From: Aphanomyces cochlioides
Lineage: Eukaryota > Oomycota > Saprolegniomycetes > Saprolegniales > Verrucalvaceae
DNA: 64,000 bases
NCBI GenBank assembly: GCA_019828595.1
Contig: JAHQRK010000011.1
Coordinates: 1,240,001 to 1,304,000, forward strand
Reading direction: 5' to 3'
Positions 24,055-35,333 of this stretch are shown here, piece by piece (within the stretch, counting starts at the first letter, position 1; each line of letters begins with the position of its first letter). The notes beneath the pieces were generated by a model. It searched no databases. It worked only from the letters and a program-made list of their open reading frames with translations, and had not been told where the DNA came from. Made by a program: the position numbers and the translations under genes.

Positions 24055-24501
24055 ATGACTGAGCCCAATCTGGTTGTTCTCGTCACGCATGTCAAAGATA
24101 TCAACCCACCTCGTATCAACTCATTCCACGGTTGGGTTGAACAGCTTCCAAAGATCACGCCGTCCGAGTTGCAACAATTTGTACGTCAACGATGAATGCA
24201 TTCCAGTTCTTCAGCGGAATGCACCACATCGATCATGTAGACTTTCCACGGGCAGAGCATTTCGCAGCCAACTGACCAGACGAGATAATTTTCGAAATCT
24301 CTGCATTAATTCTTTGCATTTCATGGGAAGAGTTCTTTCGACGAGACGGGATGGAGATGTGTTTCTCGATGGCATCAGATATCCGACCGTCTCCATTTCC
24401 ATGAAATCATCTTCTCTATCAACTCACTGGATATCTCGTCCATGCGCATGCGAATCAAGTTTTCGATGCGTCGATACATTTCAGATGCTGGATGTGATTG
24501 A
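24055..24501 (+). CDS. Small unrecognised protein (three-exon model)
   Basis: A 121-residue model from exons 24055-24180, 24215-24331 and 24379-24501; both introns (34 and 47 nt) have GT-AG ends and fall between codons. It starts MTEPNLVVLVTHVKDINPP and contains FHGWVEQLPKITPSEL. I do not recognise it. The middle exon is rich in Arg, which weakens the case, and another frame is open over 24074-24550 without splicing. It is transcribed away from the receptor-kinase gene that starts at 23950, only 104 bp away. Confidence 0.35.
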
Positions 24502-24551
24502 GGCTCAAATGATCTCGTATAAACAGCTCCTTAACATTAACTTAGTGTAGA

Positions 24552-24576
24552 CCAACCGGGGAAAGTCCCCAATTGG
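24552..24576. other. Short inverted repeat between convergent genes
   Basis: GGGGA-AAG-TCCCC (24558-24570) flanked by CCAA and TTGG forms a small hairpin between the end of the small plus-strand gene and the stop of the Na+/H+ exchanger. It may help 3'-end formation, but that is a guess. Confidence 0.25.
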
Positions 24577-24588
24577 TTTTGGCTATTC

Positions 24589-26373
24589 TTACCAATGGTT
24601 CGTTTGGTTAGGGCTGGCAGGCATGTAAGAGGAGCTCTTGGGGCTCGCATCGAGGGGAGTCAACGGATGTTGGTGCGCAGTTGGAGCAGGGGCGAGGTCG
24701 CCCACTTGGGGCTTCTTGCGGCCGCCAAACCAGCGCTTCAAATAGTTTTCATCCACGTTTTTCCACGCACGCTCGAATTTGGTCGCAAGAGTTACCTTGG
24801 GGTTTTCGACTGGTGGATCCACTTCGCCAGGGGATTCGTTTGTATCTGGCAAATGATCCGATTCTTCCTCAAAGTGCTCATTCTTGTGACGACGACGCAC
24901 GTCGGGGTTCACCAAGTCACCATGAGCCAGAGAGTGAACAAAACTGATACGCGGCTCAGCTTTCGGACTTTCAGGGAGCATTTCTTCGGTGGAGACAGCA
25001 CCAATGTAGCTCAAGAGCGGTCCAGTCAGACCCCCGATGATTAGCGTCGTGAAGACCACAATGATCAAAGTCGTCGAGACGATAAGAGGACGGTGGCTCT
25101 CGCCAGAGCTATCAACATGCGACCACGTCTTGACTAAGGCAAACGAAATCGCCCCACGAAGACCAGCAAACCAGATGACAAGCATTGACGTGGCGGAAAT
25201 ACGATCCGACTTGTGGCGCCAGTGGTTGCAAAAGGCAAGGAGAGGTACAATGTTGAGAAAGCGACTAATGAGCAATAATGCAAGAGTAAAACCAATGAAA
25301 CTCCAATTGAGATTTTCCATCGTAATGCCATCGTCGGTGTGGTTGGAAAAGATAAAGACGAGGGAGGTGCCCATGAACACAAAGACCAAAGTTTCACAGA
25401 CAAAGGCCAATGTGTGGAGAATATGACGCAAAGTCTGTTGGGCGGGCACACTGAGCGTGTGGAAATGGTAATGCGACGTCATCATGCCAGAGAAAAAGAG
25501 CGAAACAATTCCACTGAGGTGCAATGAATCGCCCGTAAAGTAAGCCAGCAGACTGAAGATAATGCAAAGCGATATCTCGTAGGCTGGAAAGAGGTGGAGT
25601 CTGGAAAAAAGCTTGGAGTTCATGATGAAGGCACCGAAAAGAGTAATGCAAGCACTGACAAGCAGAGATCCACCCAGCATGAGCATCGTCTGGCCGACGA
25701 CGGATAAGAGCCCGCCCATGGAAAACTCGGCCGTATTCTTCCAGTTGTTCAGCGTCGTGTAGAGTGCGATGACTACAGCATCATTGAGAACACTTTCGCC
25801 AAAGACGATGTTGAAGAGTTGGGACGGGGCATTGAGTTTCTCAAAGCAAGCAAGAGTCGCAACAGGATCGACAGCACTAATGAGCGCACCAAAGAGGAAA
25901 GATTCAATCCACGAGAGTGGTGTAATCCAGTGGTAGATGCCGCCAATATAGATCGCCCCGCCAGTGACGCACGTCGCAATCATCGTGCCCAAGACAGCCG
26001 TCGACATGATCGCGCCAAAGTTGGAGAAGAAATGCACTTTCTTGACGGAAAAGCCCGCTTCGTAAATGATCGGCGGCAGGAGAACATGGAAGAAGATGTT
26101 GTTGTCGAAGTTGAAATGCGTAATGTAATTGTTGCTTTCGGCCACCACAATGATGATGCCAACAACAACGCCAAACAAGAGCGCGACGCCACTTTGAGAG
26201 ATCCAGGTCAGCGAGCTGCCTTCGAGGAAGAAGGAGCCCATGACAAGCACCAGGAGCATCGAGAGGAGCAACACCTCCATTGTTCTTGAAGAATTCTCGA
26301 CTGGCACCACCAATGTTTCAGTTTCTATGTGTCTTCGTAAGTTCGACCATGTGGAAGTGAGATATTTCGACAT
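24589..26373 (-). CDS. Na+/H+ exchanger (CPA1/NHE family)
   Basis: 594 residues from ATG 26373; the frame extends to 26505, but the 26373 start has an AT-rich TATA-like stretch just upstream and no extra coding signal before it. About twelve hydrophobic helices span residues 30-470. Family signatures are clear: HVLLPPIIYEAGF (the TM4 region shared by eukaryotic NHEs), FGESVLNDAVVIAL with the ion-binding Asp, and FAGLRGAISFAL with the conserved Arg. These antiporters swap H+ for Na+ or K+ and set cytoplasmic or organelle pH. The last 130 residues are a hydrophilic, acidic then Pro-rich tail, typical of regulated NHEs. No introns. No signal decides between plasma membrane and vacuole/endosome. 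Confidence 0.88.
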   Translation of the reverse strand: MSKYLTSTWSNLRRHIETETLVVPVENSSRTMEVLLLSMLLVLVMGSFFLEGSSLTWISQSGVALLFGVVVGIIIVVAESNNYITHFNFDNNIFFHVLLPPIIYEAGFSVKKVHFFSNFGAIMSTAVLGTMIATCVTGGAIYIGGIYHWITPLSWIESFLFGALISAVDPVATLACFEKLNAPSQLFNIVFGESVLNDAVVIALYTTLNNWKNTAEFSMGGLLSVVGQTMLMLGGSLLVSACITLFGAFIMNSKLFSRLHLFPAYEISLCIIFSLLAYFTGDSLHLSGIVSLFFSGMMTSHYHFHTLSVPAQQTLRHILHTLAFVCETLVFVFMGTSLVFIFSNHTDDGITMENLNWSFIGFTLALLLISRFLNIVPLLAFCNHWRHKSDRISATSMLVIWFAGLRGAISFALVKTWSHVDSSGESHRPLIVSTTLIIVVFTTLIIGGLTGPLLSYIGAVSTEEMLPESPKAEPRISFVHSLAHGDLVNPDVRRRHKNEHFEEESDHLPDTNESPGEVDPPVENPKVTLATKFERAWKNVDENYLKRWFGGRKKPQVGDLAPAPTAHQHPLTPLDASPKSSSYMPASPNQTNHW

Positions 26374-26453
26374 TTTATATAAAATAAAGTATAGGTGGAA
26401 TATCCCAGCTTGAAGATGAAGAGTGTAAAACTGGACTTGGCGACCGCCGAGCG

Positions 26454-27200
26454 ATGCATCCCCTCGCAGAGAATCTCGACGAGTCCACTGTGTCTCCATG
26501 GACATCCCAGCCGTGGAGCTATGCGTGCGAATGAGGATAGGCGTATTGTTTTAATTTTGTCTCGATCTGGACATGCATCAGGGAACCAATAGTTGGGATG
26601 TATCAACCGTTGTTGGATGGTGTAATGGACCTGATGCGAATTCTTGACTTTCTACTCCCAATTGCAACGAGACGCATGGCCGGCCCAACGCAAAGACGTT
26701 TCCACGCTGCCACGATTCCAGTCTTATAACAGGATGAGTGGACGAAGTAGATATTGAATCGTGTGAGAGATACTCCATCTTCACTTTCTTCGACAGAGCG
26801 GGCGATGCAATCCGTGAAGTTTCTGGATCTCAAGAGCATTCTTGGCTAGAATCAATGAAAGCGCCGTGGCGAACGAACAATACTCTTGGTAACGTTAGTG
26901 AGATTGAACACACGTAGTCTACCCCACGTGACAGGTGAAGGAATCTATGATCATAGAACGGGTTGCCTGCTGAAAATGTGATGTCGCTGGATAAAGATGC
27001 GCGATATCTCATGGACGACTTTCAATCGTGGATCGGATGTGGGTACATCACTCCGACATGTCATTGGGATGTGGCATCCACATGCTTTGTGGAGCTTATC
27101 CAGATGAATCCATCGACGGTAAGAGCATGATGGCTAAATATCAGTGCAAGTGATGTCGGCGTCGTATATGTCTGCTTTCTAGCCAAGCTTTGGCCATTAG
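26454..27200 (+). CDS. Small unrecognised protein (five-exon model)
   Basis: Exons 26454-26524, 26582-26697, 26739-26893, 26957-27118 and 27183-27200 give one frame of 173 residues. Introns are 57, 41, 63 and 64 nt, longer than is usual here. The segments read like real protein: MYQPLLDGVMDLMRILDFLL, then ERYSIFTFFDRAGDAIREV, then ARYLMDDFQSWIGCGYITP. Without splicing the same stretch shows coding-like runs in all three frames, so the alternative is a decayed gene. The last tiny exon is the least certain. I recognise no domain. It is transcribed away from the Na+/H+ exchanger gene and towards the end of the TPR gene. Confidence 0.4.
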
Positions 27201-27375
27201 GTATAGATATCCTTCTGCAAGAAGTCACAAAGTCTATGATACTGTAGCTCGACTGTCAGGACTGCCGAGACTCATTTGTCCTTGGCGCCTTGCTGCGAAC
27301 TTGGTCGGGGGCGAATTTCCAGCCCCATTTCACAAGCTGCTGAATCAAGAGAGTCAATTTCAATGGGTAAAAGTT

Positions 27376-30300
27376 TCAAGTCGACGTGTTCGAGCTAAGG
27401 GATTGCATCATTTGCGTGTCTTGGTCGCAGAAGAGCACGACTGGGACTCCATGCTGGGCTTGAAAGACGTTGATGGCATGCTGTACACAACCTAGCGCGG
27501 TTGTGATCGTGGGAGGTAATGGGGCTCGCTTGGTGAAATAGGATTTCTTGGGCTTGTACTTGACTAGTGGCAGCAAGTGCAGCATGGTCTTTGCCAAGAG
27601 TGGTAAATATTTTGGTGGAGCAAAGATCCACATGTAGTTGGGCTTGCGCTCGATCGAATGCAACGAAGAATTGAGTTCGAGACACGACACCAAGAAGAGA
27701 ACGACATGACTTCCTTCAATTTGAATCGACTGCGCTTTCGAGACGACGTGGACGCGCTTTGAAAACTTCACCTTCCGTGGAACAAGCGTCACAGTCGCGC
27801 CGTAGCCAAGCACTGTCCACCACGGCGACAGCTCGTCAGTCTTTGTCGCCAAAGTGGTTTTAATTCGACAGAGCTGAAACAACATTGGCAATTCTTCTGC
27901 CACGGATTTCTCTGCAAACGTTGAAAAGCGTCGCACGATCATACCATCATGGCAAATTTCCCATGGCAAACTCTGGAGAGAAGGACTACACACGAGAGCT
28001 GCATGTCCGTGTGGTGAACTCTCTCTCGTTGGACTTAATGGAGATGCCGACCGAGCTTCGTCCGATTTCTTGGACAGCAGCTTTCCATGCAAAAGTGGCA
28101 AACGCTCCGAGAATTCAAGTGCAAATGCGTGAACGTCTCGATTGTTGTTGGATTCTGCATTCCAATTCGGAATCATTGGGACTGACGGAGGCGGCAACAA
28201 TTTAGTCAAGTCGATGCGGAACCGGCGAAATGGATGCTGTGTCGATGAAGAAGAAATCAGAGTCAACTGGTCTTGCTCCATGCATTTCCATTCACACTGA
28301 CCAGTTGATGGGATATAGGTTGCCATGATCGATCCAGGAACTATGTCGAGAGCATAAACCAATGATGCCATCGACACTTTGTCGTATGCGACGGACGAGA
28401 GCCACATGGACAAGGAGCTGCCTCGAAAAATCTCCATGTGCTCCCAGATTTCTTGCATGCCTCGTTGGTTCTTGAGCACCGAGTCTGCCTTCTTGTCTCG
28501 GTTGTGTTTGAGCATGGCGAAACCATGTTGGATGTGTACTTCGATCGAACTAGAGGCAACCTCAGACGGAGCATTTTCTTGAGTGGTTTTTTGTTTTTTC
28601 AACTTGTCTACATTGCGCTGAGAGCTCATGAGCTGATTGGCATTGTGCCTTGTTGTTAAGAGCTCCAACGTGTCCGACTTGTGGCGCTGGTGGCCTCCTT
28701 TGGCTGGTTTTTCACGCAGACCAGCCTGATAGCTCAAGCTCGTCTCGGAGGCCATGGTGCATTTTCGACTTGCAGTCTTTTTCAAGAAAGATGCATTCCT
28801 CCACGTCGAGCTTGGAGTAATAAAGAGCTCAAGCAGTACAATATTGTCGTTGATGATTGCAGCGTCGAACGTCAATAACGTTTGTACAAGACGTTGGAGG
28901 CATTTCTCCATGGAACGTGTGGATGGACACAGGACGCAGTTCAAAAACACGTCGCGGGCTTCGTACCAAAAGCCAAGCGCGTCGACTCCTTTTTCACTAA
29001 GACAGGAAACTTGGCATAAGTTTAAGCACGCATTAATGTACAGCCGCGGAGCCATCATGGACAAGCTCATTTCCCAAGCGAGTTTCGATGGTTGCTCGAT
29101 ATCTTCCAGAGTAAAATCAATATCAATCGTATTTGCTCCCTTGAAATCCTGAGTTGACGCTGTCGGTCGCCTGTTGAGGGAGAATTTCAAAAGTTGACCC
29201 AGTGGCCGATGAAACACCATGCGAGCGACGAATGTTTTAGCCAGATATATTCCAGAGAGGCGACAGGCAGCCTTGGTCATGCCGAGTCGCTCATCTTGAC
29301 CTTTAAACAATTCGTAGCTATGGTGAAATGATCGGAGACTGTAATACATGCCTAAAGAAAACATTTTCAGAAAAGTAATTCAAATCAAAGAGTACATTCG
29401 TCAATCGAGATCAAGACACGCTCTCGCAGTAATGCCGAGCTCTTGCGACGATGCTGGAGCTTTGCCTTGCTGGTCAACAATTTTTCGCTCTCCAAGCTTT
29501 GAATTTTCAAAGGAAAGAGCCATGGAGAGCTTGCTGCTCCTTGTAATACTTTGCCCCGCAGATAATACAAGTGGGCTAGTTGGGTCATATTTACACTTGA
29601 CAATGGCTGAAGCTCCATTGAAACAATTGAAAGAGCAGAGTAATGCGCCGCACGCTCATAGTCTTGAGAACGAAGAGCTATTTGGATATAGAGTGGATAC
29701 AAATCGGCGGCAAGGTTGTCTTGTGGAGTCATCGTGCAGCCAAAAGGGGGTGGTAAGTTTGCAAATGATCCCGATGGTGCTTTAAATCCATGCTCCTTAC
29801 GAAATTTGGCAATGCTCTTCAACGTGACTTCGCAGTGCGCCAACTCATGAGATTTGAAATATGCTAATGCTAACCACATCAAGACTACGAGGTACTTCGA
29901 GGACTTTGGCTGGTAATGCTGAATACACATCTCCAACGTCAAAGTTGCATCGTTGGGAGAATGTAATTTTAAGTAGCAAATACTCAATCGCACTGCAAGG
30001 ACTTGCAGCTCCGTCATAACATCAGGAGCAAGGGACCCTGAAAGCTGTCTTTGCTGGAGAACGGATTTAATATCTTGAGAAGCCCGCCTGTATTCACCCA
30101 TGTCCATCAATAGGGAAGCTATTGTGACTGAAATGTAAACATACTCAAACAATCGCCCTTGAGCTAAGCTCCGCGCGCGAATTTTCTCGTAAAAGCGGAT
30201 TCCTCGCTCAACATCGGATCGTTCACAGCATAAAATGGCCAATTTACGTTCCAAGTCAGCAAGATAGGCTGAAGCGTCCATCATAGTTGCTATCTGATAG

Positions 30301-32937
30301 GCACTATCGAACGCAGCAGTGGCAAATTGGTATTTGTTCATCGACAACAGAGAGTCGCCAAAATAAGTCAGAGCAGTGCAGCACAATATGGTGTGAAGCG
30401 AAAAGTGTTTATGAAGCACGTAAATGGACTCGTAGAGAATGTTCTCCGCATCATGGAATTGTTCATCGTTCCACAGACAGATGCCCATGATGATGCCAGC
30501 ACGTACACGAATCTTTGACGTCAATGGCATGCTTGTGTACAGATGCTTAGTGCGCTGCCATGTGCCTCCAAGCGTCAGGGCAATTGGTTTCTCATAACAG
30601 TGTTGGGTGAAATCAACAGCTTTTGACAATGCTGTAGCTTCTTCAGCGTCTTCTAAACTTTCACATGATTTTGAAATCGATTTCATGGTCAATGGAGAGA
30701 TGCCAGACCAGAGAGCAAGGACGTCGATGAGGATTTGCATGCTTAATTCAATCGATAATGGAGAAGGCGGTAAATTTTCTCCTATGTCATGATCATACAA
30801 GCGAGCTGCAATGTCAAAGAGGAGTTCCCATAGTTCTTGATGCTGAGGATTATCGAAAAAGTCGTCACCCGTGGCTAGAAGCCGATGAATTTGGCATTCG
30901 ACTGCGACGAGATCACACTGAAGTCGCATGTACAACTGGTCCTGGGGCGGCATCGCTTCCACCACCATGTGTAGAATAGACTCGTAAATTTGAAATGTAT
31001 CAACTTGGATAACAAGATCAGTAACAAGTGCACAGAGGAAAAGACCAGCGTGGAGGAGTTCTACCAAGATATTCAAATAGTCTTCAATGGGAAGCATCTG
31101 CAGGTTGTTGAAAAATGTATGGACAAGATTCAAGCAAAGCTCAGGAGCTGTCAAGGCTAATGTTTGACAGCAAGATATGTAATTTTCGGTCCACGCTGGC
31201 GTAAACTTTGGAGTGTCAGCAAGCTCATGCAGTGCAGTATCAATGTCGGTTTGACGATGAGATCCCGAAAAGGGTAAATCCCGCAGCCATTCGTCCATGG
31301 ACCTGGTCGATCGCATGGAATTGTTGAGCAAATTACCATTCTCGAAGGTTGCGAATGAGCGAGAAAACGGCGATGAAGGTGGGGGCAACGGAGGCACAAA
31401 TTCACTCGGTGGACGTTCCATCACCTGAGTCAGCATCATATGCCATGAAGCTGTCTTTTCGTCTTTAGCAGGCTCAAAGAGATCTCGCATATTTAAGATT
31501 GTTGAAAGGGACGATGCACTTGCACTCTGATGCTGTAACTGCTTGCCACCAACTTCATCACTTGCTGGCTCTTGTCCCTTGGTATCAACGTCCCAGTCTG
31601 AGCTGTCTGAGTCGCTGGAATCGTCACCTGCGGTAACTTTGTGGACATCACAATCGTCGGGCGTTGCTAGGTTTAGCATATTTGTGTTGGATGCCCATGG
31701 CAAGGACAAAGAATTGTCCGATAGCACGTTCTCGTCCAGCTCGATTCTTTCAGTACCCTCGTTGTGGATAGACTGGAGATCTGTCTGCGTCTGGCACAAT
31801 ATTACCTTAGCTTCAGCGAGTAACTCATCATCGTTAATGAGATAAGCTGCAATTTTGCTCGCCAAACAACCAAAGTCCATGGCCAAAGAAATCTCAAAAG
31901 ATGACGTGAGAAGATATGCCATGCAAAGGCCCATGTGAGCGATAGTCCGCCATGGTAATTGGTGTAGTGGTCCGACACGGTGCTTGTAGGAGGTGAGGAC
32001 AACGCTCAGGATTGCAAGACGTAGGATAAACACCATCTCGAGCTGTTGGTTGGGTTTCGTAGGACTAATCGATGCCTCGCTTGGATATTTCGGTAAGGCT
32101 TTCTTTGGCGATGCATGCGAAGTCAAGTGTTCGTTCATTTCGTTCAAAACTACGACAGTCAAAGCAAAAAGTGGATTCATTTTGTCGGACGAGCTTTCTG
32201 TCAGTCTCATTTGAAGTACCGCAGCTGAAATAGACGACATCAAGGACTGATAGCATTGTTCTTTCTCGTGTGCTGGATACAATGCATACTTTTCAACCTT
32301 TTGCCAGATATGCAGTATGAGCGTCACATAATTCGAGGCAGAAGATAATGCTGAAGCTGAGTAGTCACTCAGTTGCTCAGAAGCTTGGTCGAATTGATAA
32401 ACTACGGATCGTTGGTGTAGCCGAAAAATGCTGAGACTACAGTCGGTAAGAAGGTCCACAACTTGATCCTACAAATCTCGTCAAATAGAAGCAAATCGCA
32501 AGCGTCTGACAATCCAAACTGTTGATTCGTCATTCGTGATTTCATTCAACGTGATACTGTTCTGTCTAAAATGGTTGCATAGCTCCTTCACTTTGAGTTC
32601 TTCGTCCACCAGATCTATTCTCGATGACATTTATGCCATTTGACTCAAAACTCCTACCGTTGAGAGCACGATGCGCTCGCCCCACAACGTCAACTAGGCG
32701 GTAACTTAGGGCAAGCCTTTCCACTTTGACACGAGCCGGTACTGGAATGTCATGTGTGGAAGATGATGGTGGAGGTAATGCGTCAAAGTTGAAGTCATTT
32801 TCCCAGGCTTCGTCTTCATCGTCTTCTTCGATTGTAGATGGCTCCGCTTGCCCTGCTGCCCAGCTGCGTGAATGTCCAGCAGTTGTGCCGAAAGAGTCCT
32901 GCGTCAACGGCTTCAACAACGCGCGAGGTCGGCTCAT
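27376..32937 (-). CDS. TPR protein with degenerate CHAT/separase-like C-terminus
   Basis: Four exons (32937-32658, 32614-32511, 32468-29396, 29351-27376) give about 1810 residues; introns are 43, 42 and 44 nt. The N-terminus has an acidic patch (EEDDEDEAWENDFNFD). Residues about 600-1150 are helix pairs of TPR type (for example ALTYFGDSLLSMNKYQFATA). A short lysine-rich hinge follows, and the last 300 residues contain LPWEICHDGMIVRRFS, the phrase that opens CHAT and separase protease domains, and end with a helix and strand (ALGCVQHAINVF, PVVLFCDQD) placed like the end of a CHAT domain. I cannot find the catalytic His-Gly dyad, so it is probably a non-catalytic relative (inference). The ATG at 32937 is preferred over 33024 because a CCAATCA box lies between them. 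Confidence 0.65.
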
Positions 32938-33006
32938 GCGACTTTGGCACTCTTCCAAGATCTCACAGACCCGTTTCAAAAAAACATTGAAATGCAAACA
33001 TTTTAA

Positions 33007-33013
33007 CCAATCA
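33007..33013. promoter_or_regulatory. CCAATCA box between divergent genes
   Basis: CCAATCA lies in the 166-bp gap between the TPR gene (start 32937, minus) and the Kelch gene (start 33104, plus), where it could serve both. Confidence 0.4.
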
Positions 33014-33103
33014 AACTGCACCAAAGATATTCTACATTGTATTCAAACATTCGGATATCATATCCCATGCGATGTCATGTCAATACTGTGATCTGGCCAG
33101 GAG

Positions 33104-35293
33104 ATGGCATTACGAGCCGTTCTGCTGCGAGCATCGATAGGTATGAAGGCTAGGGAGGCAGAACCATACAGCTGGAGAAAATCTGCAGGACTACCTAGTC
33201 TCCAATGGATCCACCAACGAATTAATTCGACTGGTATTTTGGAGGGTCCGGATAGATTATTCGGATATCTCCCGCTTAAAAAGTGCGCGAAAATGGCATT
33301 TCGAATTTGTCGACGCAATGCCATTGATCTGCTACGAAGGTACTTGAACGATGACGGTGCCGAGGATGCTAAGGGATTGCACAGGTGTGGACGTAGACGT
33401 CCCTAATGTCGACGGAGTTCGATTCTTTTTTCAAGGTGGCAAACTCGCTGTTGAATGCATCAATTTCACGGGCACGTTTTTCCTCAACAAGCCTTTACCA
33501 GTGACCGACGTGCGGGAGAAAAAGGACATGTTTTCGACCCCCGTTCCACCAAAGTTTGCTGAAAACAAAAAACGTGTGTCGAGCAACGAGGCCACGGTTG
33601 GAATATTTGAAGAAATCAAGCGCCAAAAGGTTGAGACTATTAGCCCCGATGAAAAGCAACCCCATTTGTCAAAGGCAATGCACTTCCTCGAGAGTGAAAA
33701 GGAGAACATATTCGGCTCTGAAGATGAGTTGGAGCTACTCCTGACACAACGCGAAGCTTCAATGACAATGAAGCCCAAAGCTGAAAAGGCAGAGAAGGCT
33801 CGTACGCCTTTGAAGCAGTTGGTGCCACAGGTAGCAACTGGCAAAGAGCCCAAAAAAGCCAAAGTCGCCAAAAAAGACATCAAGAAAAAAGAGCCAAAGG
33901 CACAGCAAAAACTCAACAGTCAAGGGGTCAAGCTCGATTTTTTCTCGCCAAAAGCGCCCGACACTAAGTCCTCTACTGAGCAACTCACACCTGACATGGA
34001 GATTGTCGACATGACAGCAGATTCACCTTCCCCAAAGATGCAAACTCCCCTTCTTAATATCCAAGCTGGTGCGTGTAAATTTGATGCATTTCACAATCTC
34101 CTTAGGCAAATTCAAGCTTGTTGAAACCAAGGGAACAAAGCCTAGTCAACGATGGGGTTGCTCAGCCACTGTGATTTCCAACCAGCGGGTTGTTGTTTAT
34201 GGGGGTGAAGGTGAAGATGAGTCCACTCTATCCGATTTGTTTGTTTATGATATTACCAAACATGAGTGGTCAACCCCGCTGAATTGTGCCAGTATACCGC
34301 GAACATGGCATGATGCTGTTTTCTTGGAACAAAAGAATTTGCTGTTGGTATTCGGTGGCGAACGCGTTGTCGGAGATGGCAACGAAACGCTATCGGATTT
34401 GATGGTGCTTGACACTGGTCGGTTGTTCAGTCACAATTCCTCTTACATTGTTTTCGTGAATTAGAATGTTTCCTGTGGTATCCGCCCGCCGTGAGCGGAA
34501 CGCCACCAATGGCAAGAAGTGGTCACACCTGCACTGTTTTGGGCTCGGACGTGGTTGTTTTCGGAGGCAGTCGGGGCAGAACTCGACTTAACACGTTACA
34601 TCTCTTAGACACAGGTATCGAACATCCACGATATGTGTTAATTGTTTTGTTGTAAAGAGACATGGAACTGGCGCACCATTAAAGTCGAAGGCAAGTCTCC
34701 GTCTGCTCGTACGTACCACAGCGCCGTCGCAATGGGACCGAATCAAATGGTGATTTTTGGAGGCAATGACTCCAAGAAAAGCTATGATTCAGTGCACGTC
34801 CTCCAGCGTCAAAAAGACGGTATTTCATTGTCTGAGGCAATAATCTGTACGAACACGTAGATACGTGGAGCTGGTTCAACCCATGCGTCGTCGGAAATGG
34901 ACCAAATGCTCGTACTGGCCAAGCAGCTATCGCCATGAATGATCGCACGATCATAATCCACGGAGGCTGGGATCCTCAGGTACAAGTCATGACCTCCTTT
35001 GAAACATAGCTAAAACCTGGAATCTAGAGTGGCGATAAAATTGCTCTCTTTGGCGATGTGTTCACTTTGGACACAGGTACATTAAACTTGCATATCGTTG
35101 AATGATCGTTGTGATAGAATCATGGGAATGGAGCAAAGTTTCAACCGATACTAATGAAGTCGCCATGCAGCGAGTGGGCCATGTTGGCGTGAAAACTGGG
35201 GACAACACAATCCTTTATTTTGGAGGACAAGATAGCCAAGAAGTCAGGCGAAATGATATTTGGGAGCTTGCATTTACGGCGGATCTTAATTAA
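33104..35293 (+). CDS. Kelch-repeat protein with lysine-rich linker
   Basis: Nine exons (33104-33140, 33172-33339, 33385-34068, 34106-34417, 34465-34614, 34658-34819, 34861-34979, 35028-35076, 35118-35293) give 618 residues. Introns are 31-48 nt and all phases agree. The first 100 residues are a compact domain I do not recognise (LQDYLVSNGSTNELIRLVFW, YEGVDVDVPNVDG). Residues about 105-290 are Lys/Glu/Pro-rich and probably disordered, with the short motif KLDFFSPK. The last 320 residues hold five or six Kelch repeats (VVVYGGEGEDE, LLLVFGGERV, VVVFGGSRG, MVIFGGNDS, IIIHGGWD, ILYFGGQDS), which should close into a beta-propeller for protein binding. The basic linker suggests a nuclear protein (inference). 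An unspliced reading of the first exons gives an unrelated frame, which I rejected. Confidence 0.75.
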
Positions 35294-35333
35294 GTGATAG
35301 ACTAAACTGTAATTTGTGTTTTCATGATACAAC

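Noticed and set aside
24074..24550. Single-exon 158-residue protein
   Set aside because: Very rich in Arg and Ser and starts inside a better spliced model; kept only as an alternative.
27247..27495. Further exons of the small gene at 26454 running into the TPR gene
   Set aside because: The open frames here are antisense to the coding end of the TPR gene, and no phase-consistent join was found.
33104..33406. Unspliced 100-residue frame at the start of the Kelch gene
   Set aside because: It stops before the Kelch part, whereas two short introns give one continuous frame into it.
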